NCBI RefSeq assembly: GCF_001955715.1
Contig: NZ_CP019239.1
Location: 1,798,001-1,862,000, forward strand
DNA length: 64,000 nt
DNA from: Rhodoferax saidenbachensis
GTDB lineage: Bacteria > Pseudomonadota > Gammaproteobacteria > Burkholderiales > Burkholderiaceae_C
Reading direction: 5' to 3'
Part shown: piece after piece, positions 17,392 through 28,092 of the stretch
Layout of the letters: each line of letters starts with the position of its first letter
How positions within the stretch are numbered: position 1 is the first letter of the stretch
Position numbers and translations under genes: made by a program
The notes under the pieces: generated by a model
The model's input: only the letters and a program-made list of their open reading frames with translations
What the model was told of the DNA's origin: nothing
Database searches by the model: none

Positions 17392-18821
17392 TGCGTTACC
17401 TGTCTACCCGTGGCCACGCAGACCGCAAACGCTTCTGCGAAATCCTGCTCGAAGGCCTGGCGCCCGATGGCGGGCTGTACCTGCCTGAGTCGTATCCGCA
17501 GATCGACGATGCGACGTTGACCCGCCTGCGCAAGGTCTATCACGAACAGGGTTATGCCGATCTCGCGTTTGAGATCCTGTCGCTGTACATCGACGACATT
17601 CCTGCCGCCGACCTGCGCGCGCTGTGCGCCAAAACCTACACCGCCGAGGTGTTTGGCACGGGCGAAATCGTGCCTTTGCGCCACCTGGAAGATGGTGTCT
17701 GGATCGAAGCCCTGTCCAATGGCCCGACGCTGGCGTTCAAGGACATGGCGATGCAGTTGCTGGGCAACCTGTTCGAGTACGAACTGGGCCGCCGTGGCGA
17801 AGAGCTCAACATTCTGGGCGCCACCAGTGGCGACACCGGTAGCGCCGCCGAATACGCGATGCGTGGCAAGAAGGGTGTGCGTGTTTTCATGACCAGCCCG
17901 CACGGCCGCATGAGCCCGTTCCAGCAGGCGCAGATGTTCAGCCTGATGGACGCGAACATCTACAACATAGCCGTCAAGGGCGTGTTCGACGATTGCCAGG
18001 ACATGGTCAAGGCCGTGTCCAACGACCTGGACTTCAAGCGCAAGTACAAGATCGGCACCGTCAATTCCATCAACTGGGCGCGTCTGTTGGCGCAGGTGGT
18101 GTACTACTTTGCGGGTTACATCCAGGCCACGACGAAGAATGCCGAACAGGTGAGCTTCGCCGTGCCGTCGGGTAACTTCGGCAACGTCTGCGCCGGCCAT
18201 GTGGCGCGCATGATGGGCCTGCCCATCGCCAAGCTGGTGGTCGCCACCAACGAAAACGATGTGCTGGACGAGTTCTTCCGCACCGGCGTCTACCGCGTGC
18301 GCGGCACGGCCGATACGCATGAAACCTCCAGCCCGTCGATGGACATTTCCAAGGCGTCGAACTTCGAGCGTTTTGTGTTCGACCTGCTAGGCCGCGACGG
18401 TGCGCGCACCAAGGCGCTGTTTGCCGACGCGCTCAACCAGGGCGGCCAATTTGATCTGAGCAAAGACCCGGCGTTTGCCGACGCTGCCACACGCTACGGT
18501 TTCATCAGCGGCAAGAGCACCCACGCCAACCGCCTGGACACTATCCGCGACACCTGGGCGCGCCACGGCATGATGATCGACACCCACACCGCCGACGGCC
18601 TGAAGGTTGCGCTGGAACAGCGCAGCGCCGATGTGCCCATGGTGGTGCTAGAAACCGCGTTGCCCATCAAGTTTGCGCAAACCGTGCAAGAGGCGTTGGG
18701 CCGCGAGCCCGATCGCCCCGCCAAGTTCGAAGGCATCGAAGCGCTGCCCAAACGCGTGTTGGTGATGGACGCCGATGTGGCCGCCGTCAAGGCGCTGATC
18801 GCGCGTGAATGCGGGTATTGA
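17391..18821 (+). CDS. thrC: Threonine synthase
   Basis: PLP enzyme converting O-phosphohomoserine to threonine. The 476-residue length and the N-terminal MRYLSTRG motif are typical of the long proteobacterial form. The PLP lysine lies in GPTLAFKDMAMQLLG, the phosphate-binding segment in GATSGDTGSAAEYAMRGK, and further signatures are NSINWARLLAQ and FAVPSGNFGNVCAG. Overlaps hom by one base. No thrB is visible in the window, so homoserine kinase is encoded elsewhere. Confidence 0.97.
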   Translation: MRYLSTRGHADRKRFCEILLEGLAPDGGLYLPESYPQIDDATLTRLRKVYHEQGYADLAFEILSLYIDDIPAADLRALCAKTYTAEVFGTGEIVPLRHLEDGVWIEALSNGPTLAFKDMAMQLLGNLFEYELGRRGEELNILGATSGDTGSAAEYAMRGKKGVRVFMTSPHGRMSPFQQAQMFSLMDANIYNIAVKGVFDDCQDMVKAVSNDLDFKRKYKIGTVNSINWARLLAQVVYYFAGYIQATTKNAEQVSFAVPSGNFGNVCAGHVARMMGLPIAKLVVATNENDVLDEFFRTGVYRVRGTADTHETSSPSMDISKASNFERFVFDLLGRDGARTKALFADALNQGGQFDLSKDPAFADAATRYGFISGKSTHANRLDTIRDTWARHGMMIDTHTADGLKVALEQRSADVPMVVLETALPIKFAQTVQEALGREPDRPAKFEGIEALPKRVLVMDADVAAVKALIARECGY

Positions 18822-18830
18822 GAGCCAAAT

Positions 18831-18894
18831 TTCACACGAAATAGGCCTCTAGCCCGCATGGATGTTGCGCGAGCAGCTATATAAACCGTAGCAA
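18831..18894 (+). repeat. Dispersed intergenic repeat, copy 3
   Basis: GGCCTCTAGCCCGCATG, TTGCGCGAGCAGC and a GCTAT-N7-GTAGC stem (one G-T pair). It lies between thrC and moeA; the bases after it serve as the moeA leader. Confidence 0.88.
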
Positions 18895-18904
18895 AAAGAG
18901 AGCA

Positions 18905-20155
18905 ATGAGCGCAACACCCCGTGCCCCCCTCAAACCGCTGAACGAGGCGCTGCAGCAGTTGCTGGCCAGCGCCCAGCCGCTCGGCACCACGGAGTCTGTG
19001 CCTACGATGCAGGCCGATGGCCGCGTGTTGGCGGTGGACGTGGTCTCTGCCCTGCACGTGCCGCCGCAGGACAACAGCGCCATGGACGGCTACGCGCTGC
19101 GGTTTGAAGACGCTGCGGCAGATGGCGCGGAGTTGCCTGTTTCCCAACGCATTCCCGCGGGCAGCACAGGCACCGTTTTGCAGCCGCACACCGCCGCGCG
19201 CATCTTCACTGGCGCCCCGATTCCCGAAGGCGCCGACGCCGTGCTCATGCAGGAAGACTGCACCGTGCTGCGCGAAGCCACCGCCACCGAACCTGCTGTC
19301 GTGCGGCTCAACCGCATGCCTTTGCCAGGCCAGAACATTCGCCGTGCGGGCGAGGACGTGGCGCGTGGTGACGTAGTACTGGCACGTGGCCAGCGCCTGG
19401 GTCCGGCCGAGCTGGGTCTGGCCGCCAGCATTGGTTTGGACCGCCTGGACGTGGTGCGCCGCCCGCGCGTGGCGCTGTTCTCCACGGGTGACGAACTGGT
19501 GATGCCGGGCGAGAAGGCCCCGCAGGACATGCCGCCCGGCGCCATCTACAACTCCAACCGATTTTTCCTGCACAGCCTGCTGCGCCGCTTGGGCTGCGAG
19601 GTGACCGACTTCGGCATCGTGCCCGACCAGCGTGCCGCCACCGAAGCCGCGCTGCAACAGGCCGCGCAGGCGCATGACCTCATCCTCACCAGCGGCGGTG
19701 TCTCTGTGGGTGAAGAAGACCACATCAAACCCGCCGTGCAGGCGCTGGGCACGCTGGACCTGTGGCAGATCGCCATCAAACCCGGCAAGCCCTTTGCACA
19801 TGGTCGCGTGGATTCGGCCCACTTCATTGGCCTGCCGGGCAACCCGGTGTCCAGCTTTGTCACCTTCCTCGTGCTGGTGCGGCCGTTCCTATTGAAGCTG
19901 CAGGGTATCAACGAAGTTGCGATGAAAACCATTGCTGCTCGCGCAGACTTTGAATGGCCCAAGGCCGATAAACGCCAGGAATTTCTGCGTGTGCGGCGCA
20001 ACGCCAATGGTGGGCTGGACCTGTTCCCCAACCAGAGCTCGGGCGTGCTGACATCGGCCGTCTGGGGCTATGGTCTGGTCAACAACCCGCCAAACGTTTC
20101 CATCGCCTACGGCGACACGGTGCAGTACGCCGCCTTCACCGAGCTGCTGGCCTGA
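18905..20155 (+). CDS. moeA: Molybdopterin molybdotransferase MoeA
   Basis: Inserts molybdate into adenylylated molybdopterin, the last step of molybdenum cofactor synthesis. The 416 residues show the MoeA domain order: VPPQDNSAMDGYALR near the N-terminus, RIFTGAPIPEGADAVLMQED, then the MoCF-biosynthesis domain with FSTGDELV and LTSGGVSVGEEDH, and the C-terminal domain after GLPGNPVSSFVTF. Upstream is only repeat copy 3, 10 bases before the ATG, and moaD follows 7 bases after the stop, forming a short operon. Confidence 0.96.
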   Translation: MSATPRAPLKPLNEALQQLLASAQPLGTTESVPTMQADGRVLAVDVVSALHVPPQDNSAMDGYALRFEDAAADGAELPVSQRIPAGSTGTVLQPHTAARIFTGAPIPEGADAVLMQEDCTVLREATATEPAVVRLNRMPLPGQNIRRAGEDVARGDVVLARGQRLGPAELGLAASIGLDRLDVVRRPRVALFSTGDELVMPGEKAPQDMPPGAIYNSNRFFLHSLLRRLGCEVTDFGIVPDQRAATEAALQQAAQAHDLILTSGGVSVGEEDHIKPAVQALGTLDLWQIAIKPGKPFAHGRVDSAHFIGLPGNPVSSFVTFLVLVRPFLLKLQGINEVAMKTIAARADFEWPKADKRQEFLRVRRNANGGLDLFPNQSSGVLTSAVWGYGLVNNPPNVSIAYGDTVQYAAFTELLA

Positions 20156-20162
20156 AGGCCTG

Positions 20163-20429
20163 ATGCCGCATCGCCCCATGCAAGTCACCGTCAAATACTT
20201 CGCCTCCATCCGCGAGCGACTGGGTACGGGCAGCGAGACACTGGACACCCACGCCACCACGCTGCAGGCCTTGCGCGACGAGCTGCTGGCACGTGGCGGT
20301 GCTTATGCCGAGAGCCTGGCGCGTGGAAAATCCGTGCGTTTGGCGCTCAACCAGGTGATGTGCGACGAGTCCGCCGCGCTGGTGGCGGGGGCCGAAGTGG
20401 CCTTCTTTCCCCCGGTCACCGGCGGCTAG
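20163..20429 (+). CDS. moaD: Molybdopterin synthase small subunit MoaD
   Basis: Ubiquitin-like sulfur carrier that donates thiocarboxylate sulfur to precursor Z. The product is 88 residues, begins with QVTVKYFASIRERLG and ends in the obligatory Gly-Gly (PPVTGG). I chose the ATG at 20163, preceded by GAAGG overlapping the moeA stop; an ATG at 20178 would give an 83-residue protein closer to typical MoaD but lacks a ribosome-binding site. The partner moaE lies 1.2 kb away beyond a gene on the other strand. Confidence 0.92.
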   Translation: MPHRPMQVTVKYFASIRERLGTGSETLDTHATTLQALRDELLARGGAYAESLARGKSVRLALNQVMCDESAALVAGAEVAFFPPVTGG

Positions 20430-20449
20430 GGCCGCGCTGATAAGTATCC

Positions 20450-20524
20450 CCCGCTCGGGCTGAGCTTGTCGAAGCCTGTCCTGCGCTTGTGAGTGCTGCG
20501 TTTCGACAAGCTCAACGCGAACGG
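20450..20524. repeat. REP-like palindromic element 1
   Basis: Two imperfectly complementary arms, TCGGGCTGAGCTTGTCGAAG and its counterpart TTTCGACAAGCTCAACGCGA, separated by about 24 bases. A second copy with a different loop is at 33775. It sits between the convergent genes moaD and the dapA-like gene, where it may also end transcription from both sides. Confidence 0.85.
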
Positions 20525-20526
20525 TT

Positions 20527-21408
20527 CTATTCCTCAGTGTTTATGGCTGCATGAAAGGCGATCACGTGCTGCGCGTGCGCCGCCGTGGCTGCGGTCATGG
20601 GCGCACGCAGTTCGTTGTGAATCTGCCCCAGGTGCGCCAGCACCGCCTTCAGCGGCCCGGGGTTGGGTTCGGCGAATAGCGCAGCTATCAATTGCTGCAA
20701 AGGACGCCACAACGCACGCGCCTGCTCCAGATTTCCAGAGCCAATCCATTCCAGCACGCGCACAAACTGCTGTGTATGCAGATGCGCGCAGGCCGCAATG
20801 GCCCCCGCGCCGCCCAGCGCCACGGTGCTGAACACCTGCGCATCTTCCCCGGCCAGTACCTGCAGTTGGCCATCTGCAATCAGCGCCTGTGTCTTCGCAG
20901 CATCGCCACCGCAGTCCTTGATGGCCGCAATGCGCGGGTGGCGCGCCAGGTCCCTGAAGGTGGCCAGCGTGATGGACACACCGGTGCGGTAGGGAATGTC
21001 GTAAACGATCAGCGGCAGCGCGCTGGCATCGGCAATCGTGGTGAACCACTGCAACACACCTTCTTGCGACGGACGGATGTAGTGGGGCGGTGGCACCAGC
21101 AGCCCGACCAGCGGCTTCTCTGCCAGCGTTTGCACCCAGGCCACCGTATCGGGCAAGTGGTAGCCCGACAGGCCCATCACCACGGGCAGACCATCCGCCG
21201 CCTGCAGCACCGTGTCTAGCACGGCGAGCTGTTCGGTTTTATCCAGCGCTGCCGCCTCGCCGGTGGAGCCGCACACCACGAAGCCGGCAATGCCGGTGGG
21301 GCGCAGGTGTTGCACCAGGCGGGTGAGGGCGGCATGGTCTACCGCGCCGTTGGAAAAAGGGGTGATCAGGGGAATCCACAGCCCCGTGAAGTTGCTTGAA
21401 GTTGGCAC
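20527..21408 (-). CDS. Dihydrodipicolinate synthase family aldolase (DapA-like)
   Basis: Class I aldolase of the DapA/N-acetylneuraminate lyase superfamily, 293 residues. The Schiff-base lysine lies in RIAAIKDCGGD, the proton-relay tyrosine in PLIVYDIPYRTG and the substrate-binding threonines in VCGSTGEAAAL. The arginine expected in classical DapA after YNVPXR is present in the form YDIPYR. Sequence alone does not separate true DapA from other pyruvate-dependent aldolases; with no lysine genes nearby, and with the gene on the opposite strand inside a molybdopterin cluster, I leave it unnamed. Confidence 0.85.
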   Translation of the reverse strand: MPTSSNFTGLWIPLITPFSNGAVDHAALTRLVQHLRPTGIAGFVVCGSTGEAAALDKTEQLAVLDTVLQAADGLPVVMGLSGYHLPDTVAWVQTLAEKPLVGLLVPPPHYIRPSQEGVLQWFTTIADASALPLIVYDIPYRTGVSITLATFRDLARHPRIAAIKDCGGDAAKTQALIADGQLQVLAGEDAQVFSTVALGGAGAIAACAHLHTQQFVRVLEWIGSGNLEQARALWRPLQQLIAALFAEPNPGPLKAVLAHLGQIHNELRAPMTAATAAHAQHVIAFHAAINTEE

Positions 21409-21532
21409 GCGTTTGTCCTTTCGAGAACATGACCGATGAATGAACCATCGTCAGAGGCGCGCGTAACAGCAAAACAGGGGGAGGGGGTTTGGCAGTTCCA
21501 TCGCTCATCCGAGGACGGAACCGCAGCTCCGG

Positions 21533-21631
21533 TCAGATGAGCTTGGGTTTTTTGGATTTGCTGGCGTTCAGCGCGCACACCATCGCACCAGAGAGGGCGA
21601 GGGTCAAGGCGATGGACGTTGCAGCAAACAT
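21533..21631 (-). CDS. Possible small membrane peptide, 32 residues
   Basis: A short frame encodes a hydrophobic stretch (FAATSIALTLALSGAMV, residues 2-18) followed by a lysine-rich tail (SKSKKPKL), the typical pattern of a single-span membrane peptide. There is no good ribosome-binding site before the ATG, and no homologue comes to mind. It lies in the 268-base gap between the dapA-like gene and moaE, which otherwise shows nothing I can name. Confidence 0.3.
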   Translation of the reverse strand: MFAATSIALTLALSGAMVCALNASKSKKPKLI

Positions 21632-21676
21632 GCAGCCATCTTACCGGGCCTACTCCGGGAGTGCCACAATTCCGGC

Positions 21677-22177
21677 ATGAACCGTTCCGCATTTGCCACA
21701 CCCCGCGTGACCATCCAGACCGCCGACTTTGACCTCAGCGCCGAAGTGGCGGCCCTGCGTGCGGGCCACAAGGGTGTGGGCGCGGTGTGCAGCTTTGTGG
21801 GCACCGTGCGTGACCGGACCAAGGGCTCCGCAGACACCATCAGCGCGATGGAGCTGGAGCACTATCCCGGCATGACCGAGAAGGCCATCGAGGCCATGAT
21901 TGACGAGGCGTACAAGCGGTTTGACATCTTGGGCGCCCGCGTGATCCACCGCGTGGGCCTGTTGCAGCCGCTGGACCAGATCGTGCTGGTAGCGGTGACA
22001 TCGGCGCACCGGGGTGAGAGTTTTCAGGCTTGCGAGTTTTTGATGGACTATTTGAAGACGCAGGCGCCGTTCTGGAAGAAGGAGCAGACGCCGCAAGGTG
22101 CGCAGTGGGTGGACGCGCGGGTGAGTGATGACGCGGCGTTGGCCAAGTGGGGCATTTCGGCTTCGAACGCAGGTTAA
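21677..22177 (+). CDS. moaE: Molybdopterin synthase catalytic subunit MoaE
   Basis: Large subunit that forms the dithiolene of molybdopterin using thiocarboxylated MoaD. The 166 residues include GAVCSFVGTVRDRTKG, the LEHYPGMTEKAIEAM segment, the HRVGLLQPLDQIVLVAVTSAHR motif and the substrate-binding lysines of TQAPFWKKEQ. It is separated from moeA-moaD by the dapA-like gene on the opposite strand and must have its own promoter. The frame runs about 10 residues past the usual end. Confidence 0.96.
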   Translation: MNRSAFATPRVTIQTADFDLSAEVAALRAGHKGVGAVCSFVGTVRDRTKGSADTISAMELEHYPGMTEKAIEAMIDEAYKRFDILGARVIHRVGLLQPLDQIVLVAVTSAHRGESFQACEFLMDYLKTQAPFWKKEQTPQGAQWVDARVSDDAALAKWGISASNAG

Positions 22178-22318
22178 AAGCCTTTCGTTCTGACATTGTG
22201 CCTGCCGGGGGCCTCATGGTGCCAAATGCGCACAAATCAGCCCCCGGCATTCCCTTCCCCTGCTAACTTGATGTGTGTCAAGGTGGGGGTGAAAACTACC
22301 CTTGTGTGTGCTGTGCCA

Positions 22319-22345
22319 CTTGAAAAGTACCGCCATTGCCCCCAA
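22319..22345 (+). promoter_or_regulatory. Heat-shock (sigma-32) promoter of clpB
   Basis: CTTGAAA (22319-22325), 14 bases, then CCCCAA (22340-22345), which fits the sigma-32 pattern CTTGAAA-N13-15-CCCCAT. It lies 27 bases upstream of the clpB start codon, giving a short leader with AAGGAA before the ATG. Confidence 0.75.
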
Positions 22346-22371
22346 GCTGTGTAGCAATCAAGGAAATAGCC

Positions 22372-24972
<2,601 letters not shown>

Positions 24973-25000
24973 TGGGGTTTACCTGCGGGTTAGTGGTCTT

Positions 25001-25055
25001 TTAGGCCGCTAGCCCTCGTGGAATATGCGCAAGCAGCTATTGTTTCAGTAGCAAT
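25001..25055 (+). repeat. Dispersed intergenic repeat, copy 4
   Basis: AGGCCGCTAGCCCTCGTGGAA, TGCGCAAGCAGC and GCTAT-N7-GTAGC. The right part overlaps the 3' end of the minus-strand DUF1294 gene: the stop codon (25037-25039) and the final Leu-Leu-Leu-Lys-Gln codons lie in the repeat hairpin. Confidence 0.88.
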
Positions 25056-25330
25056 TGACGCAACGGCGTGCACAGCGCCACGAAGCCCAGCACGTTCAGA
25101 ACGACCGTGGCCCAGAACATGACCTGGAATTTCGCCTTGGAAGACTTGTGGCGCAGAAGCTGCTGCGCGCACAGGGCACCAAGCCAACCGCCCGCCAGCG
25201 CCAGCAGATGCAAGGTGCGCTCGGGGGTGCGCCATTGGCCTCTGGTTGCTGCAGACTTGTCCATCGCGTAGACCATGAAGGTGATCAGACTCATTGCTGC
25301 GTAGACAGCGGCAATCCAGATCGGCGGCAT
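25037..25330 (-). CDS. DUF1294 membrane protein
   Basis: Small integral membrane protein of 97 residues. It has an N-terminal membrane segment (IWIAAVYAAMSLITFMVYAMD), the conserved DUF1294 motif AMDKSAATRGQWRTPERTLHLLALAGGW (split by the membrane border), and a C-terminal hydrophobic segment after KFQVMFWATVV. Function unknown in the family. The longer frame from 25375 would overlap the preceding gene by 34 bases, so the ATG at 25330 is preferred. Its last five residues and stop codon are supplied by repeat copy 4. Confidence 0.85.
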   Translation of the reverse strand: MPPIWIAAVYAAMSLITFMVYAMDKSAATRGQWRTPERTLHLLALAGGWLGALCAQQLLRHKSSKAKFQVMFWATVVLNVLGFVALCTPLRQLLLKQ

Positions 25331-25341
25331 AGGTATTCCAA

Positions 25342-25644
25342 CTACCCCGGCATCAACAAACCGCAGTTCCAGCACTGCTCGAAACCACCTTCAACCAGCT
25401 CGCCGCAAGCACATAACCACCTCCGCTGCGGAATGTGCTGCAGGTGGTGCAGCAGCTCCAGCGCCGCGGCTTCCTGCTCCGGGTGGCGAATCCACACCTC
25501 GGGCAGGCATTGGTCGGGCGGCAGTTCACCCACCGCACTGCCCAGGTATTGCCGCTGCACATTGGCATCAATCCCCTCGGCCTGGAGTGCGTCTGCCCAC
25601 AGCGTTGCGATTTGCAGATTGGGGGCTTGGGTCAGGCGTGGCAT
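25342..25644 (-). CDS. DUF2007-like protein with C-terminal zinc ribbon
   Basis: Small cytoplasmic protein of 100 residues. The N-terminal half (LQIATLWADALQAEGIDANVQRQYLG) resembles the DUF2007 fold, in which an amphipathic helix and strands handle a peptide or ligand. The C-terminus has paired cysteines in CACGELVEGGFEQCWNCG, consistent with a zinc ribbon. The start at MPRLTQAPN matches the fold; the frame stays open to 25698. It ends 11 bases before the DUF1294 gene, probably one transcript. Function not established. Confidence 0.78.
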   Translation of the reverse strand: MPRLTQAPNLQIATLWADALQAEGIDANVQRQYLGSAVGELPPDQCLPEVWIRHPEQEAAALELLHHLQHIPQRRWLCACGELVEGGFEQCWNCGLLMPG

Positions 25645-25777
25645 GGGGCTATTGTGGCCGCCTGGCGGTGACATGCGGGTGGCCGCGGGTATCCGCAAGC
25701 CAGGGCAACACCGCGATTTTTGATACGCTCAACTGGCTGTAGCCTCTTGTTGCCACATTCACGCGAGAAACCTTCCC

Positions 25778-26398
25778 ATGTCTGACACATTCCATTCGTA
25801 CGAGCCGCGACTGGGCCATGGCTTGAAACACGACCCCTTCAATGCCATCGTGGGGCCGCGCCCTATCGGCTGGATTTCGAGTGCGGATGCACAGGGCCAG
25901 GTCAACCTCGCCCCGTATAGCTTTTTCAATGCGTTCAACTACGTGCCTCCCATCATCGGCTTCTCCAGCATTGGCTACAAAGACACGATTCGCAATGTGG
26001 AGCAAACCGGTGAATTTGTGTGGAACCTGGCGACCAAGCCCTTGGCCGAAGCGATGAACCAGACCTGCGCGCCGGTGCCGCCCAACGTCAACGAGTTTGA
26101 GCTGGCGCAGCTCACGCCGCTCGCCTCCCGCATCGTGAAGCCCCCGCGTGTCGGCGAGAGCCCGGTTTCGTTTGAATGCAAGGTCACCCAAATACTCCAG
26201 CTGCAGGGCACCGACGGGCAGAAAGTCTCCACCTGGTTGGTATTGGGCGAGGTTGTTTTTGTCCACATCGAAAAGTCGCACCTAGTGGCGGAGGTCTATG
26301 ACACGGCCAATGCCCAACACATCCTGCGGGGCGGCGGCCCGGCGGACTACTTCACGGTCGGACCGGAGCAACTCTTCAAAATGACAAGGCCGCAATGA
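25778..26398 (+). CDS. Flavin reductase-like (FMN-binding split-barrel) protein
   Basis: Probable FMN-binding cytoplasmic protein of 206 residues of the flavoredoxin/flavin reductase-like family, used as flavin reductase partners or for reducing small substrates. Typical sequences are IVGPRPIGWISSADAQGQVNLAPYS (split here by strand borders), SFFNAFNYVPPIIGFS and the C-terminal YFTVGPEQLFKMTRP. No oxygenase partner lies beside it, so the physiological substrate is unknown. Single gene on the plus strand. Confidence 0.88.
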   Translation: MSDTFHSYEPRLGHGLKHDPFNAIVGPRPIGWISSADAQGQVNLAPYSFFNAFNYVPPIIGFSSIGYKDTIRNVEQTGEFVWNLATKPLAEAMNQTCAPVPPNVNEFELAQLTPLASRIVKPPRVGESPVSFECKVTQILQLQGTDGQKVSTWLVLGEVVFVHIEKSHLVAEVYDTANAQHILRGGGPADYFTVGPEQLFKMTRPQ

Positions 26399-26449
26399 GT
26401 CAGAAAAGCATTGCCTTGCCAACTGTCGCCAAGCCGAAGGTGCCGTGCG

Positions 26450-26467
26450 CGTAGGAATATTCCTACG
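26450..26467. promoter_or_regulatory. Perfect 18-bp palindrome upstream of the glycine-zipper gene
   Basis: CGTAGGAATATTCCTACG is its own reverse complement and lies 90 bases before the start codon at 26557. Its position and symmetry fit an operator for a dimeric regulator, for example a LuxR-type response regulator. No regulator gene is adjacent. Confidence 0.55.
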
Positions 26468-26556
26468 TCAAATCGGGATTCCGTCTTCTGGTGAAAGCCG
26501 CGTGCGTCAGCCAAACTGACGTTGTGGTTTTTTGAACCAACACAGAAGGAAACATC

Positions 26557-27006
26557 ATGAACTCGTACCCCCTCACTACCGACAAATCTAGCGCGTTTCG
26601 CCTGCACCCCCTGATTGCAGTCGCTGCAGGCTCCGTGATTTTGGCGAGCCTGCTGGGCGCCGCTGCGATTACGGGAATTCTTCCCACCTCCAACGCCAAA
26701 GTCACTGAGAGTGTTGCCGTCACTGCGCCTGCAGCGCAAACCTCGGTGCAGAAGGCTGGAGGCCAGAAACAAGTGACGCAAAAATCCTCCACGCAAGTGG
26801 CAAGCAACTCCACTGCTCCTGCACAACCCGCTGCGGCTCCGGCCCAGAAAAACAGCGCAGTTGGTATCGGTGTGGGAGCTCTGGTGGGTGGTGCACTGGG
26901 TAGCCAGATTGGCAGTGGTGATGGCAAGACCCTTGCCACCATCGCCGGTGCAGTAGGCGGCGGCTACGTTGGCAATGAAATTGCCAAGAAGAACGCGGCC
27001 CCTTAA
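26557..27006 (+). CDS. Glycine-zipper 2TM domain protein
   Basis: Envelope protein of 149 residues. An N-terminal hydrophobic segment (PLIAVAAGSVILASLLGAAAI, residues about 18-38) anchors it. A low-complexity Ala/Gln/Pro/Thr linker follows, then a C-terminal glycine zipper (VGIGVGALVGGALGSQIG and IAGAVGGGYVGNEIAKK) of the Rick_17kDa/2TM type. AAGGAA lies upstream of the ATG. Such proteins are commonly stress-induced outer-envelope components; the 18-bp palindrome upstream suggests regulation. Confidence 0.85.
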   Translation: MNSYPLTTDKSSAFRLHPLIAVAAGSVILASLLGAAAITGILPTSNAKVTESVAVTAPAAQTSVQKAGGQKQVTQKSSTQVASNSTAPAQPAAAPAQKNSAVGIGVGALVGGALGSQIGSGDGKTLATIAGAVGGGYVGNEIAKKNAAP

Positions 27007-27018
27007 AGCTAGCCTCCG

Positions 27019-27945
27019 CTAGGCGGCTTGCCGCCATTGGCGGATTTGCGCCACCGTGGCGGTGGCGCCCCCGCACACGATGAACAACACGTTGCGGTAG
27101 GGCGCCAGCGCCGCGTTGGCTTCATAGGCCAGCGCCAGGCTGGCGCCGCAGGCCGGTTCCACCAGCACACGGTGGTCAGTCAAGAATCTCTCACACGCAT
27201 CCAGCGCACTCGCGTCTGATACCAACACACTCTGCACCGGGCGCTGCTGCGTCCACTGAAAAGCCTGTTCGCACACGCGCTTGGCGCCCAGTGATCCAGC
27301 AATGCTGGTGATGGCGTCCAGCGCCACGGTTTGCCCGGCCTGCATGGCCGCGTGCAGCGACGCGGCGCCAGTTGTTTCCACCGCAATGATGGGCACATTG
27401 CTCCAGCCATTGCGCGCCATGCCCTCGGCCACGCCCGACAGCAGGCCACCACCACCCACCGACAACACCACCGCATCGGGCACCACGCCTGCGCGGGCCA
27501 CTTCGTCCACCATGCTGGCGTGACCGGCCCACAGCAGCGGGTCGTCAAACGGGTGCAAAAACGCATCGTCTGGCCCCAAGAGCGATAGCGCCAGCTCATT
27601 CGCCTCTTGCCACGACGCGCCGTGCACGATCACGTCGGCATCCTCCAGGCGCAGCAGTTCTTGCGCCCGCGCTGTGGTGGTCTGCGGCACCACCACGGTC
27701 ACGGGGATATCCAGCACCCGCCCTGCATAGGCCACCGCCATGCCCGCGTTGCCGCCAGACGACGACACAAAACGCTTGGCCCCGCGCTGCGCATGGATCT
27801 GGCAGGCATGGCCAATGCCACGGATCTTGAAACTGCCAGGCGGCTGCAGCGCCTCCATCTTGAGCCAGACGGCGCGCTGCGCGGCGAGGCTGAGGGCGCG
27901 GGATTCGAGGAGAGGGCTTTCCAGGTGGAGGGGTGTTTGTGACAT
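27019..27945 (-). CDS. Serine/threonine dehydratase-like PLP enzyme
   Basis: Fold-type II PLP enzyme of 308 residues related to L-serine/L-threonine dehydratases. The PLP lysine is in LQPPGSFKIRGIGHAC, the substrate loop in FVSSSGGNAGMAVAYAG, and the phosphate-binding loop in LSVGGGGLLSGVAEG. The domain ends without an ACT module, so it resembles catabolic dehydratases and eukaryotic serine dehydratase rather than IlvA. Deamination of serine or threonine to the 2-oxo acid is the expected reaction; the exact substrate is not certain. It lies divergent from the AT-rich island starting at 28.0 kb. Confidence 0.88.
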   Translation of the reverse strand: MSQTPLHLESPLLESRALSLAAQRAVWLKMEALQPPGSFKIRGIGHACQIHAQRGAKRFVSSSGGNAGMAVAYAGRVLDIPVTVVVPQTTTARAQELLRLEDADVIVHGASWQEANELALSLLGPDDAFLHPFDDPLLWAGHASMVDEVARAGVVPDAVVLSVGGGGLLSGVAEGMARNGWSNVPIIAVETTGAASLHAAMQAGQTVALDAITSIAGSLGAKRVCEQAFQWTQQRPVQSVLVSDASALDACERFLTDHRVLVEPACGASLALAYEANAALAPYRNVLFIVCGGATATVAQIRQWRQAA

Positions 27946-28029
27946 GGTGAAGAGGTTAACGCACGGTCATATACTTCTGCGAAAGTAAATAGAAACTGTC
28001 ACTTCGCTGCTGCAAGGGAGGCGCGCTCG

Positions 28030-28092
28030 ATGAATATTCCTTCAGGTTGTTCGAACTTGTTGTGTTCCAAATCAGGTCGCATCGCATGCTGA
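28030..28092 (+). CDS. Possible leader peptide of the AT-rich island (20 residues)
   Basis: A 20-residue frame, MNIPSGCSNLLCSKSGRIAC, sits behind a very strong GGGAGG site and ends at 28092, overlapping the start codon of the next gene (28086). A similar leader (same SD and GCGCGCT context, peptide starting MSIQPCCSGLF) precedes the second AT-rich insert at 38667. The arrangement suggests translational coupling or an upstream regulatory peptide. Existence of the peptide is not proven. Confidence 0.4.
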   Translation: MNIPSGCSNLLCSKSGRIAC

